The translations under genes were made by a program, and so were the position numbers. A DNA stretch of 39,052 nucleotides from CAIVAT01 sp037141055 (lineage in GTDB: Bacteria > Bacteroidota > Bacteroidia > Bacteroidales > FEN-979): assembly GCA_037141055.1 (NCBI GenBank), contig JBAXDH010000021.1, forward strand, positions 1-39,052, in the 5' to 3' direction. The stretch's first letter is position 1. Each line of letters starts with the position of its first letter. Below are positions 1-9,264 of this stretch, in pieces. The notes below the pieces were generated by a model. The model ran no database searches. It saw only the letters and a program-made list of their open reading frames with translations, and was not told where the DNA came from.

Positions 1-46
1 CTATTTTTTCTTACTTTTGACTGCATAAACATGAAAAACGTGGAAA

Positions 47-2068
47 TTAATCAATTGTTTCATGGATGCGCGCAAAAGATTTCACCAGGACGGCCCGTAC
101 GCCGAGATGCCTTGGTTCCATGGCGGCATGTTCCCGGGAAGAGCCTTCGCCGTAGTTTTCATCCCCTACAATGATCGTCGGGATGCCAACCGATTTGTAA
201 TACCTGGCTGTTTTTGAAACTTCGCTGTAGTTCCCGGTTTCCGGATTTTTTACTGCGTTTGTCTGTTCATTGAAAAAGTTGACGGCTCCCATCAGCAGGT
301 TGTTCGAAATGTTGTCGAGATGCCCGCGGAACTTCAGCCATGGACCTGCCATGGAGATATGGTCGGTGGTACACTTCCCTTTTGCTTTGATGAGCAGGCG
401 CATCCCGTGGAGGTCGTGCCCGTTCCAGGGCTCAAACGGTGCCAGGAGCTGAAGCCTTTCGGATTCAGGGTTCACGGTTACTATTACTGAAGAAGCATTT
501 GCAGGTGGCGCCAGGTAACCCGGATCCTTCACCTCGAAACCATTCAAAGGGAGTTCCTCACCGTGCGGTTCATCAAGCATCACCTGCTGCCCGGCCTCAT
601 TGAGCAGGGAATCAGTCATCGGATTGAATACAAGACTGCCGGCAAGGGTCAGGGCTGTCACGATTTCAGGCGAGGAGATAAAACTGTGTGTCCCGGCATT
701 GCCGTCGTTCCGTTTGGCAAAATTCCGGTTGAACGAATTCAGAATTGAGTTCTTGCGGTCGGGATTGTCAATTTTTCGCGACCACTGCCCGATGCAGGGT
801 CCGCAGGCATTTGCCATGATAACACCGCCGATGTTGTTGAAGACTTCAAGCAGGCCGTCGCGCTCACAGGTATAGCGAATCTGCTCGGAACCAGGAGTCA
901 CGACAAATTCGGCCTTAACCTTCAGGTTTTTCTCACCTGCCTGCCTGGCCACGGAAGCAGAACGGGAAATATCTTCGTAGGAGGAGTTTGTACAGGAGCC
1001 AATCAACCCGACTTCCAGTGTTTCCGGATAGTTATTTTCCTTTACGAATGCCTTGAATTCCGAAATCGGATGTGCCACATCCGGGGAAAAAGGCCCGTTG
1101 ATGTAGGGCTCCACTTCCGACAGATTGAGCCGGATAAACTGATCGTAGTATAATTCAGGATTCTCACAAACCTCTTTATCCGGTGCCAGGTACGCGGCAT
1201 ACTGATCGGCCAGCAACGCAACATCCGGTCTTCCGGTTGCTTCAAGATACGTTTTCATTTTTGCATCGTAGGCAAAGACCGAACATGTTGCTCCGATTTC
1301 GGCACCCATGTTGCAAATCGTGCCTTTTCCCGTACATGACAGGGACCTTGCACCCTCGCCGAAATATTCCACGATGAAACCGGTACCTCCCTTAACAGTC
1401 AGAATTCCGGCAAGCTTGAGGATCACATCTTTGGCAGACGCCCACCCGTTTAATTTCCCTGTAAGTTCAATTCCCAGGATTTTCGGCATCTTCAGTTCAA
1501 GCGGCATGCCCGACATCACATCAACTGCATCTGCACCCCCGACTCCAATCGCCACCATTCCCAGACCCCCGGCATTCGGGGTATGTGAATCTGTGCCGAT
1601 CATCATTCCACCCGGGAAAGCGTAATTTTCAAAGATGACCTGGTGGATGATCCCTGCTCCCGGTTTCCAGAACCCGATGCCATATTTGGCAGAAACCGTC
1701 TCCAGAAAATCATATACCTCTTTGTTCTGATTCATGGCCGTTGCGAGGTCGCTCTTCACGCCCATCTGCGCCTGGATAAGGTGGTCGCAGTGAACGGTTG
1801 AGGGTACCGCAGCGGTGCTGCGCCCGGCTGTCATAAATTGCAGCAATGCCATCTGGGCTGTTGCATCCTGCATGGCTACCCTGTCAGGTAAAAAATTGAC
1901 ATAATCAACGCCCCTGCTGTAGGGTTTTGCCGGATTCAACTCGAACAAATGGCCATAAAGTATCTTTTCCGTCAGTGTGAAGGGTTTGTTCAGCATTTTT
2001 TTTGCATGCGCAACCCCGCCTGAAATTTTCTCGTAGGTGCCCTGTATTAAACTGGTATTCAAAAGCAT
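47..2068 (-). CDS. acn: Aconitate hydratase, C-terminally truncated
   Basis: Interconverts citrate and isocitrate in the TCA cycle using a [4Fe-4S] cluster. Seen: the substrate-binding D95-H96 pair (VHCDHL), H142, the GTDSHTP motif (160-165), cluster cysteines C359 (GSCTNSS), C422 and C425 (ACGPC), SFNRNFAKRNDG, TDHIS..GPWLKFRGH, and the GEGSSREHAA loop near residue 645. The frame then stops five codons after the conserved ARIHET, giving 673 residues where bacterial relatives of this mitochondrial-type family have about 750. The missing part is the end of the swivelling fourth domain. Bases 1-46 do not encode the expected continuation in any frame. Either the gene is broken here or this is an assembly or contig edge. 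Start ATG at 2068 gives a normal family N-terminus. It diverges from the synthetase/GNAT gene across a 116-bp AT-rich gap. Identity is very sure; intactness is not. Confidence 0.95.
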   Translation of the reverse strand: MLLNTSLIQGTYEKISGGVAHAKKMLNKPFTLTEKILYGHLFELNPAKPYSRGVDYVNFLPDRVAMQDATAQMALLQFMTAGRSTAAVPSTVHCDHLIQAQMGVKSDLATAMNQNKEVYDFLETVSAKYGIGFWKPGAGIIHQVIFENYAFPGGMMIGTDSHTPNAGGLGMVAIGVGGADAVDVMSGMPLELKMPKILGIELTGKLNGWASAKDVILKLAGILTVKGGTGFIVEYFGEGARSLSCTGKGTICNMGAEIGATCSVFAYDAKMKTYLEATGRPDVALLADQYAAYLAPDKEVCENPELYYDQFIRLNLSEVEPYINGPFSPDVAHPISEFKAFVKENNYPETLEVGLIGSCTNSSYEDISRSASVARQAGEKNLKVKAEFVVTPGSEQIRYTCERDGLLEVFNNIGGVIMANACGPCIGQWSRKIDNPDRKNSILNSFNRNFAKRNDGNAGTHSFISSPEIVTALTLAGSLVFNPMTDSLLNEAGQQVMLDEPHGEELPLNGFEVKDPGYLAPPANASSVIVTVNPESERLQLLAPFEPWNGHDLHGMRLLIKAKGKCTTDHISMAGPWLKFRGHLDNISNNLLMGAVNFFNEQTNAVKNPETGNYSEVSKTARYYKSVGIPTIIVGDENYGEGSSREHAAMEPRHLGVRAVLVKSFARIHETID

Positions 2069-2184
2069 AAATGAATTTTTAAAAATTTATATTAATTGAT
2101 TCTCTCAGAAATTAAATCAAAAGGAACAGATTAAAAATAACGTCATAAATTTATGAATTATTTCATCCTTATCCCAATTCGGTC
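2069..2184. promoter_or_regulatory. AT-rich divergent promoter region with palindromes
   Basis: This 116-bp gap separates two divergent start codons and so must hold promoters for both genes. It is very AT-rich and contains the perfect palindrome CATAAATTTATG (2144-2155) and a second A/T palindrome near 2075-2090. I found no clean TTTG/TAnnTTTG pair on either strand, so exact start sites are not assigned. The palindrome may be an operator, but it could equally be AT-rich chance. Confidence 0.4.
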
Positions 2185-5100
2185 ATGCCTGAATTAGAAT
2201 CTCACTTTGAAAAGCTCAGGATATCCTCCCAGGAGGATGTGATTGAACATCATGCGGCACTTGAACTCCTGACATTATCTGAAAATATTTTCGAATCGCA
2301 CCGGGAAGCTGAATTTCAGCAGGCATTCTGGTTCAATTTTTTAGACTTCACAAAGAAGCCTGCCTTCCTGAAGGCGCTGAAAACAGATTTGCATTGCCGG
2401 AGGTGGGCGGAAATCGCATTCAGCATCATACGGCATTCCGGTTACAATCTGCGCGACATGATGGAACAGCGGGTGGCCGAACATCCACGGCATATTTTAT
2501 TCAAAGACATGTCGTCGGCCGTTCCGGTTGACTGGACCTACGAACAGATTTACCGGCATCTCAGGGAACTGGCAAGTCTTTTTTACTCCCGTCATTCCGC
2601 TCCACGCGTAGCAATTTATTCCGAAAACTGCCTGGAAGGCGCCTGCACCGACCTGGCCTGCCTCATGTTCGGCATTTTTGACACCCCGCTCAGTCCGCAT
2701 TTCACATTTGACATCCTGCTGCCAATTTTTGACGGGCTTCAGATCAACATTGCAGTGGCTGATTCTGAAGAAAGAATCAGGGTCCTTCAGAAAATCCAGG
2801 TACATTCAAAAATAAAATTCGAACTCTATTCATTACAGCCGGTATCCCAAAAAACGCAGGAGATACCGTACCTTGTTGAGGAGGGGAAAAAGAATTCCAG
2901 GTGGGACATGGATGCAATTCTCGGGCGGCATCCCCGGATGCCAAACAACCTGGTTGCTACCACGATGTTCACATCCGGGAGTACCGGCGTGCCAAAAGGT
3001 GTATCCTTCTCCATATACAATATTATTTCCAAGAGATTTGCCCGCGCCGCAGCCTTGCCGGAGGTCGGGAATGAAGTATTCCTTTGTTTCCTGCCTCTTT
3101 ACCATACCTTCGGCCGGTACCTCGAGATGACCGGAGCAATATTCTGGAACGGCACATACATTTTTGCCGGGAACACCTCGACGGAAACGTTGCTGTCGCT
3201 TTTTCCCAGAATGAATCCGACCGGGTTTATCAGCATCCCGCTTCGCTGGCAGGAACTTTTCGACAGGTGCCAGGAAAAGATATCCAATATTGAGAATTTC
3301 GACCTGCGGCAAAAAGCGGTCCGGGAAATCGTCGGCCACCGGTTGCACTGGGGATTATCGGCAGCCGGGTATCTTGATCCGGCTGTATTCAGGTTTTTCA
3401 ACCAGTATGGCATTCATCTGAACAGTGGGTTCGGCATGACTGAAGCTACCGGGGGAATTACAATGACGCCTTCCGGCAGGTATAAGGATTCTTCGGTTGG
3501 GGTTCCGTTGCCCGGTGTAAGGACGAGGCTTGGGAGCGGTTCCGAACTTCAGCTCAACGGACATTATATTGGCCGGTACCTGGAAAATGCGGGGCCGGGT
3601 GACATCATCCCATATCCTGTTGCAGAGGAGATTGACACATGGCTTTCAACCGGTGATGTGTTTAAAATCTCGCGGGACGGTTATTACCAGATTGTCGACC
3701 GGCTCAAGGACATTTATAAAAATAACCGCGGCCAGACCGTTGCCCCGCAGGTGATCGAAAAGAAGTTTCATCAAGTTCCGGGCATCCGGAATGTTTTCCT
3801 TGTCGGAGACAACAGGCCTTACAATGTGCTGCTCATCGCACCTGACCTGTCCGACCCTGTTTTCAAGTCGCTGCAAGGCGAAAACCTGCAGGAATATTTC
3901 CACCAGATCGTGATGGCCGCAAACACCGATGTTGCCCCGTATGAAAGAGTGATAAATTTCACTTTACTTGACCGGGATTTCAGTCGTGAAAAAGGGGAAC
4001 TCACGCCAAAAGGTTCATTCAACCGAAAAATGATTGCAGCGAATTTCACCGGTGTGATCGAATCATTATATCAGAGCAGCGTTGTCAGCATCGATGCAGG
4101 GGATCATTCCATCAGCATCCCGAAATGGTTCTACCGCGAACTGGGAATTCTTGAATCCGACATCCGGCATGAAGGTCATCGACTGATCAACCGGAGAAAC
4201 GGCTCGTCAATGCTCATCAGGAGGTTGGCAGGAAAATGGTTTCAAATCGGCAGTCTGAAGTACCAGGTCGAATCTGCCATCATCGACCTGGGCATACTTG
4301 CGCGTCAGCCAAGGGTTTGGACCGGGAATCCCGAAATGATCGCTTTCTGCCCTGTCAAAGAAGGCTGGGATATCCCCATGCAATGGATTTCCGCCATGGC
4401 TTACCTGCCCGGATTTAAAATACTGGAAGAAAGGCACTCCCCTGATCTTAAATCCATACGCGACCGTAAACTGATCGAAGCAAATAAACTCCTCTTCCGG
4501 TCCTTTTTCCGAAGTTCAAACGAAGCCTTCGCCGCCACAACCGAACTGGGGAAGATATTCAACCATGCGGAGCCGCGCCTTGCCGTGCTGATCAGGCACC
4601 GGCTTGAAGCTCTTGCATACCATCCCGATGAGGAAATCCGCTGCCTGGCATACCGGATTATCCTGCTTAAAGCGCCGAATCCGGAGGATATCCAAAAAAT
4701 GCCATCGTTCATCGAATCGGGGCTCACCTTTCTGAATGAAAATTCGATCAGGGAGATCGCCTCCGGCAATTTTGGAAAACACAGGCTCGATGCACTTAAA
4801 CAAAGGCTCCATTGGTACAGGACCCATCTAAATTGGCCTGCATCTGCAAAACACAGACGGGCTTTTGCCGACGTGCTCGGCATGCTCTATAACTTTGCCG
4901 TGATGCACCTTGAATTTTATGTTCCGATCCGGGCAGAACTATCACGCTGGATTTTGCACAAACAGGATCCATATCTTTCCAAAACAGCAGAAACATTTTT
5001 TTATCGGCTTGCCGGCGTTTTTGAAGAAGAAATCAAAAAGAAATCAAAACACTACAGTACCAAGGAATGGCAATCAAAACTGGTATTCGAACATGGAATT

Positions 5101-6771
5101 TCGGATTCGGAAAGAACCCGTATAACAAAAGTTTTCCAGTCCACCACGTTCCTCAAAGAGAGCGTCATTCTGACATTTAATGAACGTGATTTTCAGTTGG
5201 CCGACATTGCCGACAATGGAATCTGGGTCCTGAGGCTTCTTGCCTTCAATGAATTCAGGCATTACAGGGTCTCCATAAATGCGAATGACGGAAAGCATTT
5301 CGATCTTCACATGGTCATGAGCGGGAATGCGGACAGCAGCCCTCCTCCTGAAACTTTCTACTGGCTGGCTTCTCTTGCCGGTTTCCCCTATGGGCCTTCC
5401 GTGGCGCCAATGTTAGGCAGCAGCCGGCCGAATCTCGGGGTTCTGACCACCCAATATATAGGAGGACTAACCGCATGGGACAAGATTCGCGAATTGTCTG
5501 AGATTCACCGTTCGTCAGGCTTTATCAGCAGCAATGCGTGGAAGAAAATTTTCATCAGGTCATTTGCTGTCATCTTTAAAGCATGGCATCACAGCGGCAG
5601 CCAGATCGTGCCCGGTGCCATATCGCCTGCCAATGTAGCCATTCCCGAGATGGATTTCAGCGAAAGTGCAGTAATCCTGTCACTGGCTGGCTGGTCGGAT
5701 TACAGGAACACCCTGTCGCTTGTCGAACCAATGCTGCATGATTTTTTCGCCAAAACCACAGCCATTTACCCGTGGTGCCGGAACCAGTTAAAAATCAGCT
5801 GGATTTTCGATGCCTGCATTGAAGCGCTGGGCAAAGACGATGCAATAACATTTTTCAACAGCATGCGCAATGATCTTCAGGCTAAGCCGCTGACTTGCTT
5901 TGATTCAACGGATTTCGGATGGCACCTGGAGCAATATTTTGCAAAATCAGTCAGCGAATATTACTTGCCGGTTGCATTATTCAGTGCAATAGACCAGTAC
6001 AAGGACTGGTTCAAGATGAATCCCCTTACAACCGCTGCAGCCAGGGAACAAACATGCATTGAGTTGCTTGAGCTGTACAAGTTGCAGCAGTATTCAGAAC
6101 TCGTTCGGTACAGCCTGTACAGGCATACTTTCTTTGCCGATGCCCCGGAAGAGTTACTTGATGCCTTCGAAAAACTGCTGTCACGACTCTCCGCCCATCC
6201 GGAAGGCCTTGCCATTCAACTGATCGAATTATCCGATCTCCAATTATTCATAACAGACCCGGAAGATAAAAGCCCCTTCAGCAGGATGGTTTTCCCCCGT
6301 TTGCAAGGGGAACATGGCATCGATTTTATGAAAGTAGGGGAAAAACAGCAGGAGCATCTTGTTGTCCGGTTTTCTTTCACCGATACGTCGGACAAGCGCT
6401 ATATCCTGCGGGAACCTGTTGCCGCCTATGAGATCGGACATTTATACCAGTTGTTTTACCGGGAAAAATACCCGAAGGAGATCACGGACAAAGACCATCA
6501 GTATGTACTGATCGATGAAAATGAGAAGGTTGTTGGCGGTATAACATTCAGGCACACTGAAGGCCAGAACATCCTCCTTGACGGGTTGGTCGTCACGTCG
6601 GCTCTGCAGGGAAAAGGCATCGCCTCATGCATGCTTGAAAACTTTTTTGCCAGCATGGCAGCAGGCGGTGTCGAAATAATCAAAGCGCATTTCCTTTTCG
6701 GAAACTATTACATGAAACATTTTTTTGAGATCGATAAGAATTGGGGAGCACTGATTAAAAAGTTAAAATAG
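2185..6771 (+). CDS. Tri-modular protein: AMP-forming acyl-CoA synthetase-like, helical/kinase-like middle, GNAT acetyltransferase
   Basis: A 1528-residue cytosolic-looking protein with no signal peptide. Residues ~100-620 are an ANL-superfamily adenylating module: P-loop FTSGSTGVPKGV (~261-272), GFGMTEATGG (~415), STGD (~488), VDRLKDIYKNNRG (~504) and a C-terminal lysine motif ELTPKGSFNRK (~605), all in family order. That predicts activation of a carboxylic acid via an acyl-AMP, probably to acyl-CoA. Residues ~620-1050 are mostly helical and HEAT-like. Residues ~1050-1180 look faintly like a kinase fold: a hinge-like LTTQYIGG (~1087) and a catalytic-loop-like HHSGSQIVPGAISPANVAI (~1135). Residues ~1400-1528 form a GNAT domain with the acyl-CoA-binding turn LQGKGIASCM (~1474). 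It lies between acn and icd. Known fusions of GNAT to acyl-CoA synthetases usually carry the NDP-forming type, so this architecture is unusual. The substrate is unknown and the kinase reading is tentative. Confidence 0.85.
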   Translation: MPELESHFEKLRISSQEDVIEHHAALELLTLSENIFESHREAEFQQAFWFNFLDFTKKPAFLKALKTDLHCRRWAEIAFSIIRHSGYNLRDMMEQRVAEHPRHILFKDMSSAVPVDWTYEQIYRHLRELASLFYSRHSAPRVAIYSENCLEGACTDLACLMFGIFDTPLSPHFTFDILLPIFDGLQINIAVADSEERIRVLQKIQVHSKIKFELYSLQPVSQKTQEIPYLVEEGKKNSRWDMDAILGRHPRMPNNLVATTMFTSGSTGVPKGVSFSIYNIISKRFARAAALPEVGNEVFLCFLPLYHTFGRYLEMTGAIFWNGTYIFAGNTSTETLLSLFPRMNPTGFISIPLRWQELFDRCQEKISNIENFDLRQKAVREIVGHRLHWGLSAAGYLDPAVFRFFNQYGIHLNSGFGMTEATGGITMTPSGRYKDSSVGVPLPGVRTRLGSGSELQLNGHYIGRYLENAGPGDIIPYPVAEEIDTWLSTGDVFKISRDGYYQIVDRLKDIYKNNRGQTVAPQVIEKKFHQVPGIRNVFLVGDNRPYNVLLIAPDLSDPVFKSLQGENLQEYFHQIVMAANTDVAPYERVINFTLLDRDFSREKGELTPKGSFNRKMIAANFTGVIESLYQSSVVSIDAGDHSISIPKWFYRELGILESDIRHEGHRLINRRNGSSMLIRRLAGKWFQIGSLKYQVESAIIDLGILARQPRVWTGNPEMIAFCPVKEGWDIPMQWISAMAYLPGFKILEERHSPDLKSIRDRKLIEANKLLFRSFFRSSNEAFAATTELGKIFNHAEPRLAVLIRHRLEALAYHPDEEIRCLAYRIILLKAPNPEDIQKMPSFIESGLTFLNENSIREIASGNFGKHRLDALKQRLHWYRTHLNWPASAKHRRAFADVLGMLYNFAVMHLEFYVPIRAELSRWILHKQDPYLSKTAETFFYRLAGVFEEEIKKKSKHYSTKEWQSKLVFEHGISDSERTRITKVFQSTTFLKESVILTFNERDFQLADIADNGIWVLRLLAFNEFRHYRVSINANDGKHFDLHMVMSGNADSSPPPETFYWLASLAGFPYGPSVAPMLGSSRPNLGVLTTQYIGGLTAWDKIRELSEIHRSSGFISSNAWKKIFIRSFAVIFKAWHHSGSQIVPGAISPANVAIPEMDFSESAVILSLAGWSDYRNTLSLVEPMLHDFFAKTTAIYPWCRNQLKISWIFDACIEALGKDDAITFFNSMRNDLQAKPLTCFDSTDFGWHLEQYFAKSVSEYYLPVALFSAIDQYKDWFKMNPLTTAAAREQTCIELLELYKLQQYSELVRYSLYRHTFFADAPEELLDAFEKLLSRLSAHPEGLAIQLIELSDLQLFITDPEDKSPFSRMVFPRLQGEHGIDFMKVGEKQQEHLVVRFSFTDTSDKRYILREPVAAYEIGHLYQLFYREKYPKEITDKDHQYVLIDENEKVVGGITFRHTEGQNILLDGLVVTSALQGKGIASCMLENFFASMAAGGVEIIKAHFLFGNYYMKHFFEIDKNWGALIKKLK

Positions 6772-6774
6772 TTG

Positions 6775-6782
6775 TAATTTCG
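6775..6782 (+). promoter_or_regulatory. Possible -7 element of icd promoter
   Basis: TAATTTCG differs by one base from the Bacteroidota -7 consensus TAnnTTTG and lies 34 bases before the icd start codon, just past the stop of the upstream gene. No TTTG is present at the -33 position, so the site is weak. icd may instead, or also, be read from the upstream gene. Confidence 0.3.
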
Positions 6783-6816
6783 CAAAATCAAAAAATGATC
6801 ATTAAACAATGAATTT

Positions 6817-8082
6817 ATGAATGGAGAGAAAATAACATTGGTGAACGGGAAACTCAATGTCCCTGACAACCCCGTCATCCCTTTTATTGAAGGAGACGGA
6901 ACCGGCCCTGATATCTGGAATGCAAGTGTGCGGGTACTGGATGCCGCTGTTGAGAAAGCTTATTCAGGCAAACGTAAAATCGCCTGGCGGGAGGTTCTCG
7001 CGGGAGAAAAGGCATTCAAGCAAACCGGTGAATGGCTTCCCAAGGAAACACTGGATGTGATCCGTGAATTCCTGGTTGCCATCAAAGGCCCGCTGACAAC
7101 ACCTGTCGGGGGTGGAATCCGTTCACTGAACGTAGCCTTGCGCCAGATTCTTGATCTGTACACCTGCGTAAGGCCTGTGCGTTATTTTGCAGGAGTTCCT
7201 TCGCCGGTAAAGCACCCGGAAACCACCGACATGGTCATTTTTCGTGAAAATTCGGAAGATATTTACGCAGGAATCGAATGGATGCAGGGAACACCTGAAG
7301 TTGAAAAAGTGATCAGGTTTCTCATGGATGAAATGGGCGTGAAGAAGATCAGGTTTCCCGGGTCGTCCTCCATCGGCATTAAGCCCGTATCCAAAGAAGG
7401 CACAGAACGGTTGGTGCGCGCAGCGATTCTCTTCGCGATCGAACAGAATAAACCGTCTGTTACCCTTGTGCATAAGGGGAACATCATGAAATTCACCGAA
7501 GGGCAGTTTAAACAATGGGGATATGAGCTTGCTGACCGTGAATTCGGTGACAAAGTGTTTACCTGGATGACCTATGATAAAATCAAGGCAGGTCAAGGTG
7601 AGGTTGCTGCAGATGCTGCACAGAAAGAAGCGGTTTTAAACGGCAGGATCATTATCAAGGATGTGATTGCGGATGCTTTCCTTCAACAAATCCTGACACG
7701 CCCTGCCGAATATTCGGTTATTGCCACGCTGAATCTGAATGGAGACTATATCTCGGACGCCCTGGCCGCAATTGTTGGCGGAATTGGCATCGCCCCTGGC
7801 GCAAACATCAACTATATTACCGGTCATGCGGTTTTCGAAGCCACACATGGTACCGCGCCTAAATACGCCGGCAAAGACCAGGTAAACCCGGGCTCAGTGA
7901 TTCTTTCGGGTGTAATGATGCTGGAGTACATGGGATGGAACGAAGCCGCCACGATGATCGTAAAAGGCCTTGAAGGAGCCATCAACAGGAAAAGAGTCAC
8001 CTATGACTTTGAACGCCAGATGGAGGGCGCAACCAAACTGAAATGTTCGGAATTCGGAACAGAGATTATTGCAAATATGTAA
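6817..8082 (+). CDS. icd: NADP-dependent isocitrate dehydrogenase
   Basis: Oxidatively decarboxylates isocitrate to 2-oxoglutarate in the TCA cycle, making NADPH. At 421 residues it has the normal length of the E. coli-type homodimeric enzyme. Seen: FIEGDGTGPDIW (23-34), the substrate loop GGGIRSLNVALRQ with S103 at the position phosphorylated by AceK in E. coli, YAGIEW, and HGTAPKYAG with K349 and Y350 plus R400 (YDFERQ), the residues that read the NADP 2'-phosphate. The C-terminus matches the family end closely. The start ATG at 6817 is followed by MNGEKITLVNGKL. It sits 45 bp behind the synthetase/GNAT gene on the same strand and ends before a strong terminator. With aconitase two genes away, it places two consecutive TCA steps in one locus. 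Confidence 0.97.
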   Translation: MNGEKITLVNGKLNVPDNPVIPFIEGDGTGPDIWNASVRVLDAAVEKAYSGKRKIAWREVLAGEKAFKQTGEWLPKETLDVIREFLVAIKGPLTTPVGGGIRSLNVALRQILDLYTCVRPVRYFAGVPSPVKHPETTDMVIFRENSEDIYAGIEWMQGTPEVEKVIRFLMDEMGVKKIRFPGSSSIGIKPVSKEGTERLVRAAILFAIEQNKPSVTLVHKGNIMKFTEGQFKQWGYELADREFGDKVFTWMTYDKIKAGQGEVAADAAQKEAVLNGRIIIKDVIADAFLQQILTRPAEYSVIATLNLNGDYISDALAAIVGGIGIAPGANINYITGHAVFEATHGTAPKYAGKDQVNPGSVILSGVMMLEYMGWNEAATMIVKGLEGAINRKRVTYDFERQMEGATKLKCSEFGTEIIANM

Positions 8083-8098
8083 ATCACGGTCTCATACC

Positions 8099-8146
8099 GG
8101 ATAAAAAAGAAGGGGCGCATCAACATGCACCCCTTCTTTTTTATCC
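8099..8146. terminator. Bidirectional intrinsic terminator between icd and the PorP gene
   Basis: Arms 8099-8120 and 8125-8146 form a 22-bp stem with a single mismatch around a CAAC loop. The GC-rich core AGGGGCGCAT is flanked by A6 on one side and T6 on the other, so it has a U-tract in both transcription directions. It sits between convergent genes, and its right end includes the first base of the PorP stop codon. Confidence 0.93.
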
Positions 8147-9246
8147 TAATAGAATGTCGGACATTCCATGGGAGCCCCGCCCCTGCGGCCACTGCCGCCC
8201 GGAACGAAACCTCCGCCTCCGCCACCAAAGATTGAAAGTTTATCGAATTCGAGTATCAGGCTGATTTCATGTGCACCGCCGGTGCCCTGTAAAGCACCAG
8301 ATATCTGCAGGTCGTAACTGTACATGAATTTGATATTCATATCCTCGTAAAATGAGTACTTGTATCCGGCAACCAGCGCCAGTGCGCTGTTGACAACACC
8401 GGTCATCGTCGACTTGAACCAGCCGCCAACATATACATTGTATTTCAACAAATTCAGCCCAACCTGCAATGAATTGAGGCTTGCCTGGTTCTGGTAAATT
8501 CCCCCGATATTGATCTTTAGCGGTTCTTCTCCGCCACCGCGCGACATCATGGAAGAACCTCCCGGACCAGTTGCGATGATCAGATCAAACTGGCCAACCC
8601 ATTTCCTGGGATAAGGGGATGAACCCGATGACAGGAAACTTACATCCGGTTTAAAAATATGATCAACACTGAACCCGATGTTGCCGCCCACGTTCCCCTG
8701 AGGATTGATGAACTGAAGCACCCCGCCGACCCCGAAATCAGGGACAACACGGCTGTTTGCGTCGGGCGGAATAAATGTGGAGGTATAGATATTGCCATAC
8801 TTCGGATCAAGCTGACTGGCAAATACCATGTCGTCCCAATTCACTTTGCGCTGCATGATACCGGCTTTAACGCCAATCTGGGTAACCATGAAACTCGTGA
8901 TGGGAATGCGCACCCCGATTGTAAGGGCAGCTCCGAAATTATTGATCAGTCCAACCCCGGGAGTATCCTGATTGATCATGATCCCGAGACCGCCTGATCC
9001 GGGAAGATTCCTGTCGCCCAAATCGGCGGAAAAAAAGTACGATTTGTATGAAACGGGCAAACTTGGCCATTGATTACGATAAAGGAACCGTGCCCGTACT
9101 CCGGAATTGATACCGGTATAAGCAGGATTATAGTATATCGGTGTGCTGAAATACTGTGTGTAATTCATGTCCTGACTAATCGCTTCCGGAGCCATCCCAA
9201 GTAAACTTAGTACCAAAAGACTCAGAAATATATATCGGTTTTTCAT
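8146..9246 (-). CDS. PorP/SprF family T9SS outer-membrane protein
   Basis: A 366-residue protein with a signal peptide ending near ISQ (residue 25), then the hallmark DMNYTQYFSTPIYYNPAYTG and FLYRNQWP of the PorP/SprF family. The remainder is alternating beta strands typical of a 14-strand outer-membrane barrel, and the C-terminus is Gly-rich (GGGGGFVPGG). Family members partner with very large T9SS substrates; SprF, for example, is required for surface display of SprB in Flavobacterium johnsoniae. Here it lies 18 bp downstream of the giant PKD protein with a type B sorting domain, which fits that pairing and one transcript. It ends in the terminator shared with icd. That it anchors this particular adhesin is inference from position. 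Confidence 0.93.
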   Translation of the reverse strand: MKNRYIFLSLLVLSLLGMAPEAISQDMNYTQYFSTPIYYNPAYTGINSGVRARFLYRNQWPSLPVSYKSYFFSADLGDRNLPGSGGLGIMINQDTPGVGLINNFGAALTIGVRIPITSFMVTQIGVKAGIMQRKVNWDDMVFASQLDPKYGNIYTSTFIPPDANSRVVPDFGVGGVLQFINPQGNVGGNIGFSVDHIFKPDVSFLSSGSSPYPRKWVGQFDLIIATGPGGSSMMSRGGGEEPLKINIGGIYQNQASLNSLQVGLNLLKYNVYVGGWFKSTMTGVVNSALALVAGYKYSFYEDMNIKFMYSYDLQISGALQGTGGAHEISLILEFDKLSIFGGGGGGFVPGGSGRRGGAPMECPTFY

Positions 9247-9264
9247 TGAGAAAGTAGTTTGCGA

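Noticed and set aside
4401..4883. Long open frame on the minus strand inside the synthetase/GNAT gene
   Set aside because: It runs opposite a gene with clear domain motifs, has no recognisable family motif and no independent ribosome binding or promoter signal.
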